The notes under the pieces: model-generated
What the model was told of the DNA's origin: nothing
What the model saw: only the letters and a program-made list of their open reading frames with translations
The model's database searches: none
Assembly: GCA_020310875.1 (NCBI GenBank)
Contig: CM035407.1
Coordinates: 221,362,496 to 221,426,495, forward strand
Source: Ceratopteris richardii
Taxonomy: Eukaryota; Streptophyta; Polypodiopsida; Polypodiales; Pteridaceae
DNA length: 64,000 nucleotides
Direction of reading: 5' to 3'
In this document: in pieces, positions 21,065-34,540 of the stretch
How positions within the stretch are numbered: the stretch's first letter is position 1
How the letters are laid out: every line of letters starts with the position of its first letter
Translations under genes and position numbers: made by a program

Positions 21065-21776
21065 TGTTAGAAGAAGCATTTTGTTGAAGGAAAATTATTT
21101 GTAAAATATAAAAAATTTGTAGAAATATTTATGCAAATGATGTAAAAATTGAGGAAGAGTCTTCCTCATGTAAAATAAGATCATATGTATTTTTTCTAGA
21201 GATAGCATATTTTTAGATTAGAAGGGAAAAGGACCAAAATTCAAGTGTGAAAGGGGACACTTGAAAATGTATAAAAGATAATTTCCTCTATTTTGAGAGG
21301 GTGAGTTGTATTATTTTTGCTATCCAAGTAATGTGAAGAGCTCTCCTACAGAAAATCGTGTTTCTCCTTTTCATGTTCATTCTTTTGATTTGTTGAGTCT
21401 ATTCTTTGTGTGATCCATGGAATTTGTAAGCTTCAGTTGTGTATTTCTGAGTAATATGTATGAAGAGAGGTGATTCTCAATACAGGTACTTTTTTTGAAA
21501 TTTGACTTCATAATTGTATTCTACTATGGAAATGGCACAATTTAGGCACAAAGATCATTGAAAATGCTGTTGTAGAATTCAAGATAATCAAAACCCTAGA
21601 TATTTCTCTCCTTCTTCATAAATTCTCAGAAAAATAGTCATCTTAACCCTTATTCTTGGATTCCATTAACTAGAAGGGGTTGTGGTCTTTGCATACTTCC
21701 CGGATTGACAATTTAAAGATGTGTAGTTGGTCCTTTATGCTATAATGATTGGAGAGGACAACTCCAAAGGGTAACA
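21065..21776 (+). repeat. E2 3' LTR
   Basis: Starts TGTTAGAAGAAG after the polypurine tract and most likely ends GGGTAACA at 21776, giving TGTTA/TAACA termini. TATAAAAG near 21270 is a fitting promoter. The right end is inferred because no second copy is in the window. Confidence 0.6.
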
Positions 21777-21904
21777 ACGAACAGAGAGTAGGAAGGAGAT
21801 TTTATTTTCTACAGGCACAGAGGGGTGGAGAGGAGTTCAGAAGGATCACATAAACACAAAAATTTCTAAAAAAGTCCTTCTTTTGAGTGAGTTAAGCCCA
21901 AGTA

Positions 21905-22490
21905 TCATGACCAGTTGAGTTCAAGTATCACGATACTTGAATTCCCATGTATTGCGATACCTGGCAGGTATCGTGTATCGCTGATACCTATACTCCCCCT
22001 GTATCGTGGTACCTTGGTATCATGTATCGTTGAGTTGAGTATCATGATACCCAAGTATCGTGTATCGTGAGCCTCTGTGTATCGTGTATCGTGAGCCTCC
22101 GTGTATCGTGTATTGCTATGATCACCGAGTATCACGCATCACGATATTGAAGTATCGTGTATCGTGACTATCGTGTGTTGCGATCCAGAAGTATTGTATA
22201 TCATGACTATAGTGTGTCCCGATCCAGAAGTATCATGTATCGTGACTATCGTGTGTCATGATACAAAAGTATCATGTATCATGAAATCATCCAGTATCGT
22301 GTATCGTGACTATTTGTGTATCATGATACTATGGTATCGTGTATCGTCTGAGTTCTAAGTATCATGTATCATGAATTACCCGTGTATCGTGTATCATCAA
22401 ATCATCCAGTATCGTGTATCGTCCTAACCCTGAATCGTGACGGGAGAAATATGTGTATCATGGGAAGCTAAGTATCATGTATCGTGGAAA
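21905..22490 (+). repeat. E3 leader array of GTATCGTG-type hairpin repeats
   Basis: Irregular repeats vary around GTATCGTGTATCGTGAC. Palindromes such as GTATCATGATAC and inverted pairs such as CATGATAC-AAAA-GTATCATG are frequent. The array ends about 110 bp before the gag ATG at 22602, the same place as the arrays of E2 and G, though the unit differs. Confidence 0.85.
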
Positions 22491-22601
22491 ACACTAATCA
22501 ATGGGACAATCCAGGAAAGGAGAATCTAATTTGGGCTAAGACAACTCCTTGAATAAATACAAATCTGAGAGACCTGCAAAACTGACTGAGGTATTTAGTG
22601 G

Positions 22602-25390
22602 ATGAATCTGCACTCAAGACGTGTTCTAGGAAGCTGAAATAGTAAAATATCATCAGCAGGAAGTGTAAATTTACCTAGTGCTAATTCCCAGTATTCAAAA
22701 ACCTCTAGTGAATCTAACAAAGAAGCTACAATGGCTTTAGAGGACATGCATAGTTCCGTACCTTTGATAGGATTTATGTCCTTCATTGAAGGAGAATACA
22801 GGACCTCTCTGGAGTATGTGAACACCAATCAACATAAACTACCAATTTACATAGATGGACAAAATAGAACAGTGGCACGAATGAAGAAAGTGAGTGAGTC
22901 CGAGATAGTTCCTTGACCCCCAGTGAAATATGGAGGGTTCTATATAGACAAAAGAGGAATAATCTATGTAGTGACTGGCTGTCAGAAAACCATGAGCGAA
23001 CAACGGGAAAGTGGGAATGTGAATCACCTTACTCGGGAAGGTACCGAAGGTAGGGTTTCTACACCTAGAGGTAATTCAAAAGTAACCAGAGTTTGGAGAG
23101 GTGACAAAATCCCTTAGGATGACGCATTGACTGATGTGTATATGGTAGCTGGGATGGATAAACTACTACAAGCCCCTTCATCTTTGTGGGGAGAAAGTAG
23201 CAACCATGTCACCATTTATGAGCTACAAGATCCAGAGGATCTCTCTAGAATCACCTATCCTGACACGAATATGAGAAACTATTGGCCCATATTTGATCTA
23301 GATAGATCTCGATTAACATATCATGGCATTCCAATGTTTCCTCCTAGAGACCTTAGAACTACTTCCTAGAATCCTCAAGGAACATACCAAAGCTATGCTT
23401 ACCAGAACTCTGGGCATGATCAACAATAGAATATTCCTACAAGAACTAATGTGCAATTTTCCACACGAGGAGCCAACCCTAACTATCAACCCCAACTAGT
23501 GGAGAACCTAGAAATGGAAATCTTGTGCCGGAGAGACCATTGTTAGGTAGGGGAATTGGAGTTCAAGTGAGACATCCAGCCATTCCAATTATGCCCATAC
23601 CACCAGAACGAGGTAGAAGATTACGACCAATTCAAGTAGCCAAATGCATGAGGAGCCACTATGATGGGTCGGGCGAACCTTATAATCACATAGCCGAATT
23701 CAAGCACATGATTTGTGTGAAAAAAGTGGAGGATTTCATGATTCAATACGAGTCATTTGGGTTGACCCTAACGGATACCGCTTTGGCCTGGTTCCAACCA
23801 CTTGAACCCAATCGTTTCCTAAATATGGAAAATGTATTCCAAGAAATGATCGAAGAATTCACTAAGACTGGCATTAAGAATAACTCATCATCTTTGATTC
23901 GCAGCTTTCCCCATGGAGTCAGTACGACTGACATCACGGAGATTTAAGAAATATGTGGATAGATGCCCCACAGAAGAAAGGCCTACTTAGCTTAAAATGA
24001 TCTCATTATTTTTAGAAGGACTAGTCGATGGATCTCTAAGGGCACTAGTCTATGTAAAGAGATTACAAACATTGAGTGAATGCTTGAAAGAATGCATAGA
24101 TCTGGAAGTTAACTTATCAGAAGACTTGAAGATTCCCCAAACCAAGAGTAAGAGCGAAGATAGTTCTAGCAGAATCTCTAATACAAGCAACAATGTAGAA
24201 GAAATTGCAAACTTGGTGGCCAAGAAATTAGGTGTGCATGGACAGAAGAATTATCCCAACCCCCCATTACGAATGCCCATGTTAAGGAGGTGTGTACACT
24301 ATGGAGGGGATCATCCTTCTCACCTGTGCAATAGAGGAAAACCTATGATTATGCCCCCAGTCCCTCGAGGACCTTGTTATTGATTTGGAGGGGACCATTT
24401 CATTAGAGAATGTACTTTCCCTTACTAGCCATCTCATAAGGTTTGGGAAGGATATTGTAGTGATTGTGGAAAGGAGCATTTATTTAGGGATTGTCCCAAA
24501 AACCCTAACAAGACGAACCACACCACTCAAGTCAATGTAGTAGAAGTGGTAGAGTCCTTTGGAAGTGACAAAGAATATACAATATCATTGAAGGCGATTA
24601 CAAGAGCAAGAGCTAAAGAAGGTCCAGAAGGGTTGGATTCAATTATGCAAGAAACCAACAAACCAGAAACTTCGGTGCCTCAAGTATTGACAGATTCAAA
24701 AGAATCTGAAGAAAGTCTCAAGTTAAACAGACTCAAAGATGGAAAGCTCGAAGAGAAAAACTGAGGAACAAGTGGAATCAAAAGAAGGAGGAAGAAAAGA
24801 ATAAAGAGGAGTCAAATCAATCTGCAAATCCTATAACTAGAAAGGATTTTAGTACCGTAGAAAAAGAACAATGTAAACAACAAGCTGTGTCGGTACTAGT
24901 TGATCCCATGCCCGAAGATCTAGCCATGTGGATAAATGCATATCAATCTAAGATCAAATCAAGACCAAGTGTGGAACAACAGGATGTGAGCTATCCGAGA
25001 GGGGATTTGTAAAGAGAAAGGCTAGAAATCTGTAAAAAATTGATCGAACTAGCTCAAAACACACTGGAGAAACCTATAGAAGACCTTCCAAAAACAAGAA
25101 TGCTTGATAGAGAGTTTCAAGAAGGTTTAGAAGCACATGACCACTCAAAAGGTAGAAGGATTGTAGAGAAAGTTGAAAGCATAGCCACTAAAAACCATGA
25201 AAGAAGTTCTATGATCCCCGAAGTAGAAGCTAATTGGCATGAGGATCTATGGGCTAAAGTCCAAGAAGAGAGATGGAGGAAAAAGGAGGGCATTAATCTA
25301 CCTCTTGAAGAGTTGAATGCAAATGAGAACCTAGGGATGATGATTCATGAAATAAATTGTGTGGAAAGTCGGAGGAAGTGGAAAGCATAA
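22602..25390 (+). pseudogene. gag: E3 gag, copy A
   Basis: Starts MNLHSRRVLG, again the M-x-L-x-S start. The N-terminal region (YVNTNQHKLPIYIDGQNR, VKYGGFYIDKRGIIYVVT, IYELQDPEDLSRITYPD) parallels G gag (IYEFKDPDSPGRVTYLD). The capsid domain (GEPYNHIAEFKHMI, ALAWFQPLEPN, FTKTGIKNNSSSLI) and knuckle-type motifs (CSDCGKEHLFRDCPKNP-like, near 24460-24500) follow, then an acidic C-terminus. Broken at several points. Confidence 0.8.
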
Positions 25391-26734
25391 ACACACAACC
25401 TAACTACATCAGAGAGTGTGAGCGGAATTTAGACCTTTACCATGCCCCAACAATAAGAACAAAAGGGAAAGGAGGCTCGAGCAACACGTCATCATGGAGT
25501 TCTTGGAAAGGAGGGAGGAAGAGCATGTGCATTTCGCATACTTTGGTTTCCACACACTATCGAGCAATAGTAATGCAAAGAATACTTCTGCAAATGGACA
25601 TTTATAGAGGTTGGTTTACCAACATTGTTCTATTTCCCTTTTAAAGACAGCTTCGGCTTAGTAGCCTTCCAAAGATGCAACCAAGCATCAATCAATTTCC
25701 CTAAGCTACTTGCAAGCTTTAGTCATACTAAATCTTTATTGAATACCAGCCAAACTCAAACTCCAAGATAAACAAACATTTTAAAGAGCTAGGAGAACTA
25801 CAATGCATTGAGAGGGTTACCACTTGAGACCTTTTGAAGAACATCAAAACTTTCAATGAGTGAAAAAAGAAACACCTACACTGTACATTTTATGTGTGCT
25901 TCTATCGTCAGTCGAAGAACATCAAAACCCTTTTGATCTCCATCATTAGTTTAGAAACATATAGCTTATCATGATTGGTCAAAATATCAACTTAGTTATT
26001 GAAACAAAGTTCTTTTAACCCTTTTATCATTCCTTTAATGATGCCCTATGAGATCCATTTTAATCCATTTCTTTGCGACTACAATCAGACCTTTTGGGAA
26101 ACGAACATTCAACTTCGTAACTGCAAGGAAGAAACTTTATGTAGTACTTTTCTCATATGCGAACCGGATGCAGAAGCCATATGAGGAACGAAGGGTTCCT
26201 TCTCCTCTTGGCTGGAAGGAGGTACTTTCTTGAGAAAAAAAAAAATTGTTCGTGCACTGGCTTATGAAGGCCAAGAAGTCTTTTCTTTGCCTCACCTTTG
26301 ATGAATGCCTGTCCTCTATGTCCTTTTCGCCTGCCCTTCTATGTCAGCATGATTATTCCCATATTTTGTTTTACATACATATTTACACACATATGAATAT
26401 ATGCACATCTCGAATATGCATATATAAAAGAATGAACTCAGGCATACATGATCGTGTATACATGATATAGGCATGCTTAGCATACTTAGAAATGTGCTAC
26501 GCACTTCATACACATACTTACGTAATAATCATATACATACGTAGACATCAATCATGCATACACATACATATATTCCCATGTGCGTATTTCATACGCAAAC
26601 ACGTATATCACACATTGTTAAACACACATACAAAATACTCACATATTTAATGTAGACAAGCACATACAATATACTCATAACCACACATACACAGACATAC
26701 TTATATTAATTCCTTTTATACTTATATTAATCCC
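25391..26734 (+). other. E3 non-coding tail, copy A
   Basis: No gene is seen. The first ~130 bp resemble sequence that follows gag in M. The rest is AT-rich, ending in an ACATA/TATAC-rich stretch (26370-26720). It is shared with copy B (31482-32735) apart from a few replaced or missing blocks. Confidence 0.6.
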
Positions 26735-29061
26735 TTCAAGTCATATTTACACATGCATATTCATTTAGAACTTTGCACACATGCTAGTATGCAAACCTTG
26801 AAGCAAGAAAATGAAACAATGGCATATGAATGCATGCAAGTATTTCTCAAATGAACAAAAAGAGGTGCATTCAAGGATAGAAGGCACCAAGTTTGAGCAT
26901 GTTGGTAGCATCTGTCCCTAGTTGAATGTCATTTATCAATTCTACCATGAACTGAGCTTTGAACAAACGTTTCATATCCGATTTCCACGCTTCATCGTCA
27001 GATCACGACCACATCCACCCCCTCTAAACATGTGCATCCTCCAGATGCGCCAACCAGCATACATATCAATAAACACAAGCGAGTTTCAAGTAGTCATGGT
27101 AGATAAACACAACTTAAAGAAACTTCAACTAGATGCATGAAATTTGAAAACGCATTAGACACGGCATAAATTAAGAGAAGAAGGTAGACACAAGCATCGC
27201 ATACAACCTATCAAGATACAATAATGCATTCAAACTAGAAATCCCATGAGTGAATCGAAAACTTCTTAGCTCTCTCGTTAACTTGACCTGGTTAGATCTA
27301 GTAGCCCATCATAAGCATATGCATATACTAGCCTTTATTAACTCGATTTATGAAATTCCTATCTGGCTTCCCTATTGATCTCCCATCGTTCGGACCCCTA
27401 CTAGACCTTTTATTATTTTTCTTTTACTTTAATTTTGTTTTTCTTCACTTTAATTCTTCATCCTAGCTCAACCTTCATATTTTTGTTATTATTTTTATTC
27501 ATTTATTATTTCTCTACACATATCGACCTATGCCGAAATCGGATGTGACCCGTGGAGCTGATCACCTGGCCAGGTTTATCCCACCTATCTACCAACCCGA
27601 CATAACGGACGACGCACAATGTCAACCTCATATGAAATCAATGTTAGTTGGTGGCTCTAATCACCTAGTCAAAGTGACTCCACCCACCTATCGACCCGTA
27701 TGAGTGCATGACAACATATAGGTTAGGCCATAGGACACAACTAGCATCAGCTCGTGGCCGTGATGGCCCGACCAAGGTAGTTCCACCCACCTACTAGCTC
27801 ACCGCAGTGCCTAACAGCACATACACATACACATAAATAGCTGGATGGTATATAAAATCTTTTTCTAAATCATAATCTGTCTGAAGGTCAGATCAGACGA
27901 GAGATCAAAATCAGAAATCGAAGCATCTCACTCATTGTGTTCATGAACACTAGTATATATAGGTACTCAGTTTAGGTTTTCCCTTCATCTCCCTAGATCT
28001 CGTTCTCGAAAGTTATAGTCCGCTTTTTAGTCCTACTCATATAATCCCAATCCTTATACATCACATGTAATCTCAATAGTCGTATGAGGTCTTTCGTCTA
28101 CTTAATTTTCTTATTTATGCATTTCTTTGTGCGTCATATGTCCAAGTCATGAAATCTTTTTATATAGACATATATACACATATACACGTATATACAAGAG
28201 TAAAGAAAAACTGAAGTAGTAACATCTCATCGGTATAAAGTCAAAAGCCACTTGAACTTAACACCTCCAATCTCCTCTTCTTCCTTCATTTTGAGTTGCT
28301 ATCTTTTGTTTATTGATTCGATTTATGTTTCTTTTGAAAAACTCAATGAAAACCATTAAACACTTTATTCCATTATGTATAACTTACTTTCTTTGCTCAA
28401 TTCCCTTATAGAATTGTTCTTCAAAGTTGAAGAATACTGAAGCAAAACATGATCATGAAACACACATATATACACATCTCATATCACAAGTTCAGGAGAC
28501 ATTATTCACCTCTATTTATGTAGAGTAGCAAACTTTGACTCCTAATTCATGATCCTTTAGTCTTATTCAATTTAACTCTTATGGATGCCTATATATAAAA
28601 GCTCTTGTTTGGTCTACCATTTCCGAAACTAACTAATCACGAATGTAGGCATAGATATCTTCTTCATTTAACGGATCATCTTCACATTGTTCTTGAACCA
28701 TTTCACCATTTATTCTTACCAGAACTCTTTCGTCTTCTTCCCAAATTGTGCAGGCATAGGAATCATATAGGTGGAAAAGAAAATGTAATACGTGGATGGG
28801 TCAAGAGGCACACTCTTGGCTGGAGCCAGTTCCCTAATTCTCCCCTGATCTACAGGTCTAGCCCTAGGCTAGGTTGGACATGTATCCCTGATTCAGCTTG
28901 AAGCTAATCTAGTTGATGGTCCTTCCTCAGTCACTGTTCTGTGTGCTAAGAGATTAAGTGCTCAAAAATAAAAGCATCATCCAAAGATTGTACTGAAGAT
29001 GTATCTCTAATTTGATTCAAAGCTCTATTTCTAGCTGAATTTTAATTTGAGTCAAAGCATC
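26735..29061. other. Unassigned AT-rich sequence between the two E3 copies
   Basis: No protein, LTR or RNA gene is recognised in these 2.3 kb. A TATATAGG motif (27954) and a degenerate repeat (27545-27820) are the only structures. By the duplication model it is the remainder of the 5.5-kb unit and could be the 3' part of E3. Confidence 0.5.
27545..27820 (+). repeat. Three degenerate ~95-bp repeats
   Basis: Three blocks share GTGG..CTGATCACCTGGCCA and TCCACCCACCTA-type cores (around 27550, 27645 and 27760), clearly diverged from one another. Confidence 0.55.
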
Positions 29062-32000
29062 ATCGTTAGGTAGGGGAATTGGAGTTCAAGTGAGACATCC
29101 AGCCATTCCAGTTATGCCCATACCACCAGAATGAGGTAGAAGATTACGACCAATTCAAGTGGCCAAATGCATGAGGAGTCACTATGATGGGTTTGGCGAA
29201 CCTTATAATCACATAGCCGAATTCAAGCACATGATTTGTGCGAAACATGTGGAGGATTTCATGATTCAATACGAGTCATTTGGGTTGACCCTTACGGATA
29301 CCGCTTTGGCTTGGTTCCAACCACTTGAACCCAATTGTTTCCTAAATATGGAACATGTATTCCAAGAAATGATCGAAGAATTCACTAAGACTGGCATTAA
29401 GAATAACTCGTCATCTTTGATCCGCAGTTTCAAACAGTCCCCCATGGAGTCAGTACGGCTGACAGTATGGAGATTTAAGCAATATGTGGATAGATGCCCC
29501 ATAGAAGAAAGGCCTACTCAGCTTAAAATGATCTCATTATTTTTAGAAGGACTAGTCGATGGATCTCTAAGGGCACTAGTCTATGTAAAGAGATTACAAA
29601 CATTGAGTGAATGCTTGAAAGAATGCATAGATCTGGAAAATAACTTATCAGAAGACTTGAAGATTCCCCAAACCAAGAGTAAGAGTGAAGATAGTTCTAG
29701 CAACATCTCTAATACAAGCAACAATGTAGAAGAAATTGAAGACTTGGTGGCCAAGAAATTAGCTGTGCATGGAAAGAAGAATTATCCCAACCCCCCATTA
29801 CGAATGCCCATGTTAAGGAGGTGTGTACACTGTGGAGGGGATCATCCTTCTCACGTGTGCAATAGAGGAATTGTTCCATCAAACCCATATGTTTACAACC
29901 GTCCACCATCACAGAGTCAAGGCTAGTACTAGAGTATTGAACAAAAATATACGAATCACCAAAAACTTTTCCTTACAATAGACAACCTAGACCAGTCCAA
30001 CCACCACTATTCAAGCCAAATGGATACCCAACTAGGGACCAAGGAAGGGAATTTTTTAGATATCCTTAGTACCAGAACCCACCTCCAAACCAACGTCCTT
30101 ACAAATACCCAAGATACAATCTACCATAGGCGATGTTGGGACAACAACCACCTCACCCACAGAATGTAGTTCCGTTGAAATTTGCCCAAGCTGAAGAGAA
30201 CACAAAGAGAGCCCTAGTAGCCACTACTTCATTGACTGGCCCGGACTGCCATAATCAATCCTATGATCAGCATTGGTGAGATTACTATACATACAAAACT
30301 GACTCGATGAATTACAAGAAAGCCTACGAGCAATACCCAATTGGACAAGATTTCTATGACCCATCATACGAATGTGGAGCTAAATATGCTACTCTAATGT
30401 ACACAAACCCAAGAGCCCAAGCACCTTCTAGAACTATGATTATGCCCCCAGTCCCTCGAGGACCTTGTTACCGATGTGGAGGGGACCATTTCATTAGAGA
30501 ATGTACTTTCTCTTACTAGCCATCTCATAAGGTTCGGGAAGGATATTGTAGTGATTGTGGAAAGGAGCATTTATTTAGGGATTGTCCCAAAAACCCTATC
30601 AAGACGAACCACACCACTGAAGTCAATGTAGTAGAAGTGGTAGAGTCCTTTGGAAGTGACAAAGAATATATGATACCATTGAAGGCGATTACAAGAGCAA
30701 GAGCTAAAGAAGGTCTAGAAGAGTTAGATTCAATTATGCAAGAAACCAACAAACCATAAACTCCCATGCCTCAAGTAGTGATAGATTCGAAAGAATCTGA
30801 AGAAAGTCTCAAGTTAAACAGACTCAAAGATGGAAAGCTCGAAGAGAAAAACTGAGGAACAAGTGGAATCAAAAGAAGGAGGAAGAAAAGAATAAAGAGG
30901 AATCAAATCAATCTGCAAATCGTACAACTAGAAAGGATTTCAGTATCGTAGAGAAAGAACAATGTAAACAACAAGCTGGGTCGCTACTAGCTGATCCCAT
31001 GCCCGAAGATCTAGCCATGTGGATAAATGCATATCAATCTAAGATCAAATCAGGACCAAGTGTGGAACAACAGGATGTGAGCTATCCGAGAGGGGATTTG
31101 GAAAGAGAAAGGCTAGAAATCTGTAAAAAAATGATCGAACTAGCTCAAAACACATTGGAGAAACCTATAGAAGACCTTCCAGAAACAAGAATGCTTGATA
31201 CAGAGTTTCAGGAAGGTTTAGAAGCACATGACCACTCAGAAGGTAGAAGGATTGTAGAGAAAGTTGAAAGCATAGCCACTGAAAACCATGAAAGAAGTTC
31301 TATGATCCCGGAAGTAGAAGCTAACTGGCGTGAGGATCTATGGGCTAAAGTCCAAGAAGAGAGATGGAGGAAAAAGGAGGGCATTAATCTACCTTTCGAA
31401 GAGTTGAATGCAAATGAGAACCTAGGGATGATGAATCATGAAATAAATTGTGTGGAAAGTCGGAGGAAGTGGAAAGCATAAACACACTACCTAACTACAT
31501 CGGAGAGTGAGCGAAATTTAGACCTTTACCATGCCCCAACAATAAGAACAAAATGGAAAGGAGGTTCGAGCAACACGTCATCAGAGAGTTCTTCGAAAGG
31601 AGGGAGGAAGAGCCTGTGCATTTCACATACTTTGGTTTCCACACACTATCGAGCAGTAGTAGTGCAAAGAATACTTGTGCAAATGGACATTTATAGAGGT
31701 TGGTTTACCAACATTGTTCTATTTCCCTTTAAAAGACAACTTCGGCTTAGTAGCCTTCCAAAGATGCAACCAAGCATCAATCAATTTCCCTAAGCTACTT
31801 GCAAGCTTTAGTCATACTAAATCTTTATTGAATACCAGCCAAACTCAAACTCCAAGGTAAACAAACATTTTAAAGAGCTAGGAGAACTACAATGCATTGA
31901 GAGGGTTACCACTTGATACATTTTGAAGAACATCAAAACTTTCAATGAGTGAAAAAAGAAACACCTACACTGGACATTTTATGTTTGCTTCTATCGTCAG

Positions 32001-32735
32001 TCTAAGAACATCAAAATATCAACTTAATTATTGAAACAGAGTTCTTTTCACCCTTTTATCATTCCTTTAATGATGCCTATGAGATCCATTTTAATCCATT
32101 TCTTTGCGACTACAATCCTTTCCCCCATTTCTCTGTATGCGTTGTCCAAAGAAGATTATTGATTCCATTTGTTGTCACACGTCCTTTCCATACTCATTTT
32201 GATTGCATAAAATTTATATGTCATATTTTTCATGATCACGTATACATTCCTATTGCTCATGCCATTTTTTAAATAAAATCACACGACAATATGATTATAC
32301 CCTAATGCAGTCTCACAAAACACATATATGTATGCACATACATGTCAGCATGATTATTCCCATATTTTGTTTTACATACATATTTACACACATATGAATA
32401 TATGCACATCTCGAATATACATATATAAAAAAATGAACTCAGGCATACATGATCGTGTATACATGATATAGGCATGCTTAGCATACTTAGAAATGTGCTA
32501 CGCACTTCATACACATACTTACGTAATAATCATATACATACGTAGACATCAATCATGCATACACATACATATATTCCCATGTGCATATTTCATATGCAAA
32601 CATGTATATCATACATTGTTAAACACACATACAAAATACTCACATATTTAATATAGACAAGCACATACAATATACTCATAAGCACACATACACAGACATA
32701 CTTATATTAATGCCTTCCATACTTATATTAATGCC
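29062..32735 (+). repeat. E3 copy B: direct duplication of 23535-26734
   Basis: Starts at GTTAGGTAGGGGAATTGG as in copy A and follows it through gag capsid (29159-29926), zinc knuckles (CYRCGGDHFIRECT near 30465-30510, CSDCGKEHLFRDC near 30550-30590), the acidic region ending VESRRKWKA (31481), and the AT-rich tail. Copy B keeps more of the segment between knuckles than copy A. Identity is high by eye (mid-nineties per cent). It stops at 32735 where the E4 LTR begins. The gag sequence is broken. Confidence 0.85.
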
Positions 32736-33769
32736 TGATGGAACTATTATATGAGGGGTTGAGGCAACATAGCATGGAGATTATTATTTGAATCATCATC
32801 CATCAAATGTAAGGGATGTGCTCCTTGGGATCATTCAAATATCACAGGCGACACAAAATGAGGATCTCAACGTGCATACAAAAAGGTCAGTAAAAGTGTA
32901 GATGGTAAAAGTGGAAGAGGAAAATGATTGTTGCCGCCAACCATTCATGAGTAAAAGTGTAGATGGTAAAAGTGGAAGAGGAAAAATGATTGTTGCCGCC
33001 AACCATTCATGACGACTGCCTATTTTGAGGACCCAATTCAAATCAAGTGGAATATTTGATCTACCCCTCCAATCTTGGGTAATTAACCGGCGCATGATCA
33101 GTGGACGTGAGGAAACGGCAAGGCCCTCTTGGCCTATTGGAGCCTGTAAAAGCAATGGATTTGTGTTCATTTGGATACATTCAGATACACACATATACTT
33201 ACATGCGTACAAGGGTCCTCTCTTCGCACTCTGTGGTTACAAGCCTACTGTAGGGAGTCACTCTGTGGTGTGGATATAGAGCGTGAGCTCCCTAGTGGAG
33301 GGCTAATAGCACTATAGTGTGAAGAGAGTGGCCTGGCCTTGTCTTTCAGTGTGAGTCAGTGGTATTTTTATGCTCTTTTCCTTAGAGAAATTCTTCAGAC
33401 TTTGTATTGATCAAGGCTAATCTGCACCTAGCTATGTTCATTGTATGGATTGGAGGAATCTCTTGTAATGAATGTGTTTAGTTCTGGAGTGGCATGCTAG
33501 CCCAGAGCATCAACTTTAGAGCATTTCTCTTGCCTATGTTGTAATCATCCGTTCGAACTAAGGAGTGATTGGTCTTCCTTCACTTCGTTGTCAGTTGTCA
33601 TTAATATTTTCTTGAATATTCACAACTCTGTGCAATCATTGATATCTGCCTGCTCACAGAAGTGTTAAAGGGTATATTTCCCTAAAGAGAACCTCCCTTG
33701 AGTAGGTGAAGTACTAGAGTGTTGTTGCATGCTCGTGTTAAAAGTAGATACCCGAGTACCTCCTCTACA
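32736..33769 (+). repeat. E4 5' LTR
   Basis: Begins TGATGGAAC exactly where copy B stops matching copy A, and ends CCTCTACA one base before the primer site. ATGCC before the LTR is the likely target duplication (ATCCC in copy A). Right end firm, left end inferred from the alignment break. Confidence 0.6.
32889..33011 (+). repeat. 61/62-bp tandem duplication in E4 LTR
   Basis: AGTAAAAGTGTAGATGGTAA through CCATTCATG occurs twice head to tail, differing by one A. Confidence 0.9.
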
Positions 33770-33770
33770 G

Positions 33771-33791
33771 TTTGGCACGCCCGATGGGACC
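33771..33791 (+). other. E4 primer binding site
   Basis: TTTGGCACGCCCGATGGGAC differs from the E1 primer site at one base and directly follows the LTR end CTACA. Confidence 0.8.
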
Positions 33792-33874
33792 TTGCATTTC
33801 TGTGAGAGGCCCTAAGGATAGTAAATAGTTCTCTGTTTCCGTATTCTTGCCCTATTGCATATGCAAATAGGTAC

Positions 33875-34540
33875 ATGACCCATATGCGAGCAGATAAGGA
33901 GCCTCTTTGTGTATGGAGGAGCCTTAACAAGTTAACTATAATTTCGACTAGTGAGCCTACCTCTCCTCTGCCCTCCTTGAATTTATCTATTGATTTGGGT
34001 GCGACACCATTGTCAAAGGAGAAGCATAGGAGAACCTTAGACTTCTCCTCAGATACGTCAGAAGAAACACCAGTGCAAATGGAGGATCTTTCTCATTTAC
34101 TCTCCAGACTCAACATCAAGTTCCCTACCTTCAAGGGACAAGCTTATGAGGATGCTGATGATCATGTGAGGAGATTCATCTCCTTATGCCGTGGACGAGG
34201 TCTGCAGAATAGAGAGGATGCAATGCTGGTACTCTTCCCATCCACATTGGAAGGTCTTGCAGATAAATGGTATAGTCAATATGCAGATGGCCATTTTGCT
34301 ACATGGGAGGCTCTGAAGACGGCATTCTCAGAGACATTTCGACCAAGTGATTCCTCGGAAAGAGCTCTAGATCAGCTAGAGAACCTAAAGCTAAGATCAG
34401 GTGAATCCTTTCATGAACTTCACACTAGAACAAAAGCACTTGTTGCACGTCTGCCACATGCTCCAGGTGACTTCTTGGTTAAAAAATGGATAGAAAAAGC
34501 TCTACCCAGGTCATCTCAGCAGAAGCTACGTGAGTCTCTC
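33875..34540 (+). pseudogene. gag: E4 gag, truncated element
   Basis: Starts MTHMRADKEP. Its capsid domain (SRLNIKFPTFKGQAYEDADD, FPSTLEGLADKWYSQYADGH, PGDFLVKKWIEKALP) is clearly related to E1 gag (FPATLEGLADKWFSQFAENH). The element ends near 34540, where minus-strand sequence of M begins. No pol or 3' LTR is in the window. Confidence 0.85.

Larger units (their letters stand above)
13381..21776 (+). mobile_element. E2, Ty3/Gypsy-type element, right part, broken and lacking the RT core
   Basis: From left to right: leader repeat array, gag, integrase C-terminal part, a second retropepsin-like domain, a Trp/Lys/Pro-rich tail, an internal promoter region, a large env-position ORF, polypurine tract and 3' LTR. 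The usual protease-RT-RNaseH block is absent in this copy. The 5' LTR lies left of the window because E1 is inserted in the leader. Many breaks are present, so it is an old copy. A relative of the same family lies on the minus strand at 57170-62813. Confidence 0.8.
21777..32735 (+). mobile_element. E3, Ty3/Gypsy-type element(s), broken, with internal 5.5-kb duplication
   Basis: A leader with a hairpin array, then gag with zinc knuckles, then non-coding sequence. From about 23535 the sequence is repeated from 29062 (period about 5.53 kb). E2 lies in its leader and E4 in its second copy. The gag family is the same as the gag of M at 55208-57169. I see no RT in either copy. Many breaks, old. Confidence 0.65.

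Noticed and set aside
26380-26720. ACATA/TATAC-rich stretch as a satellite or matrix attachment site
   Set aside because: Repeat period is not regular, and the same stretch appears in both E3 copies as ordinary AT-rich tail; nothing specific supports a function.
28605-28901. 98-codon plus-strand frame in the unassigned region
   Set aside because: No recognisable motif, no homologous support within the window and a composition like its non-coding surroundings.
23535-32735. E3 copies A and B as the two LTRs of one very large element
   Set aside because: They contain gag coding sequence with zinc knuckles and lack TG/CA termini, a primer site or a polypurine tract at their edges.
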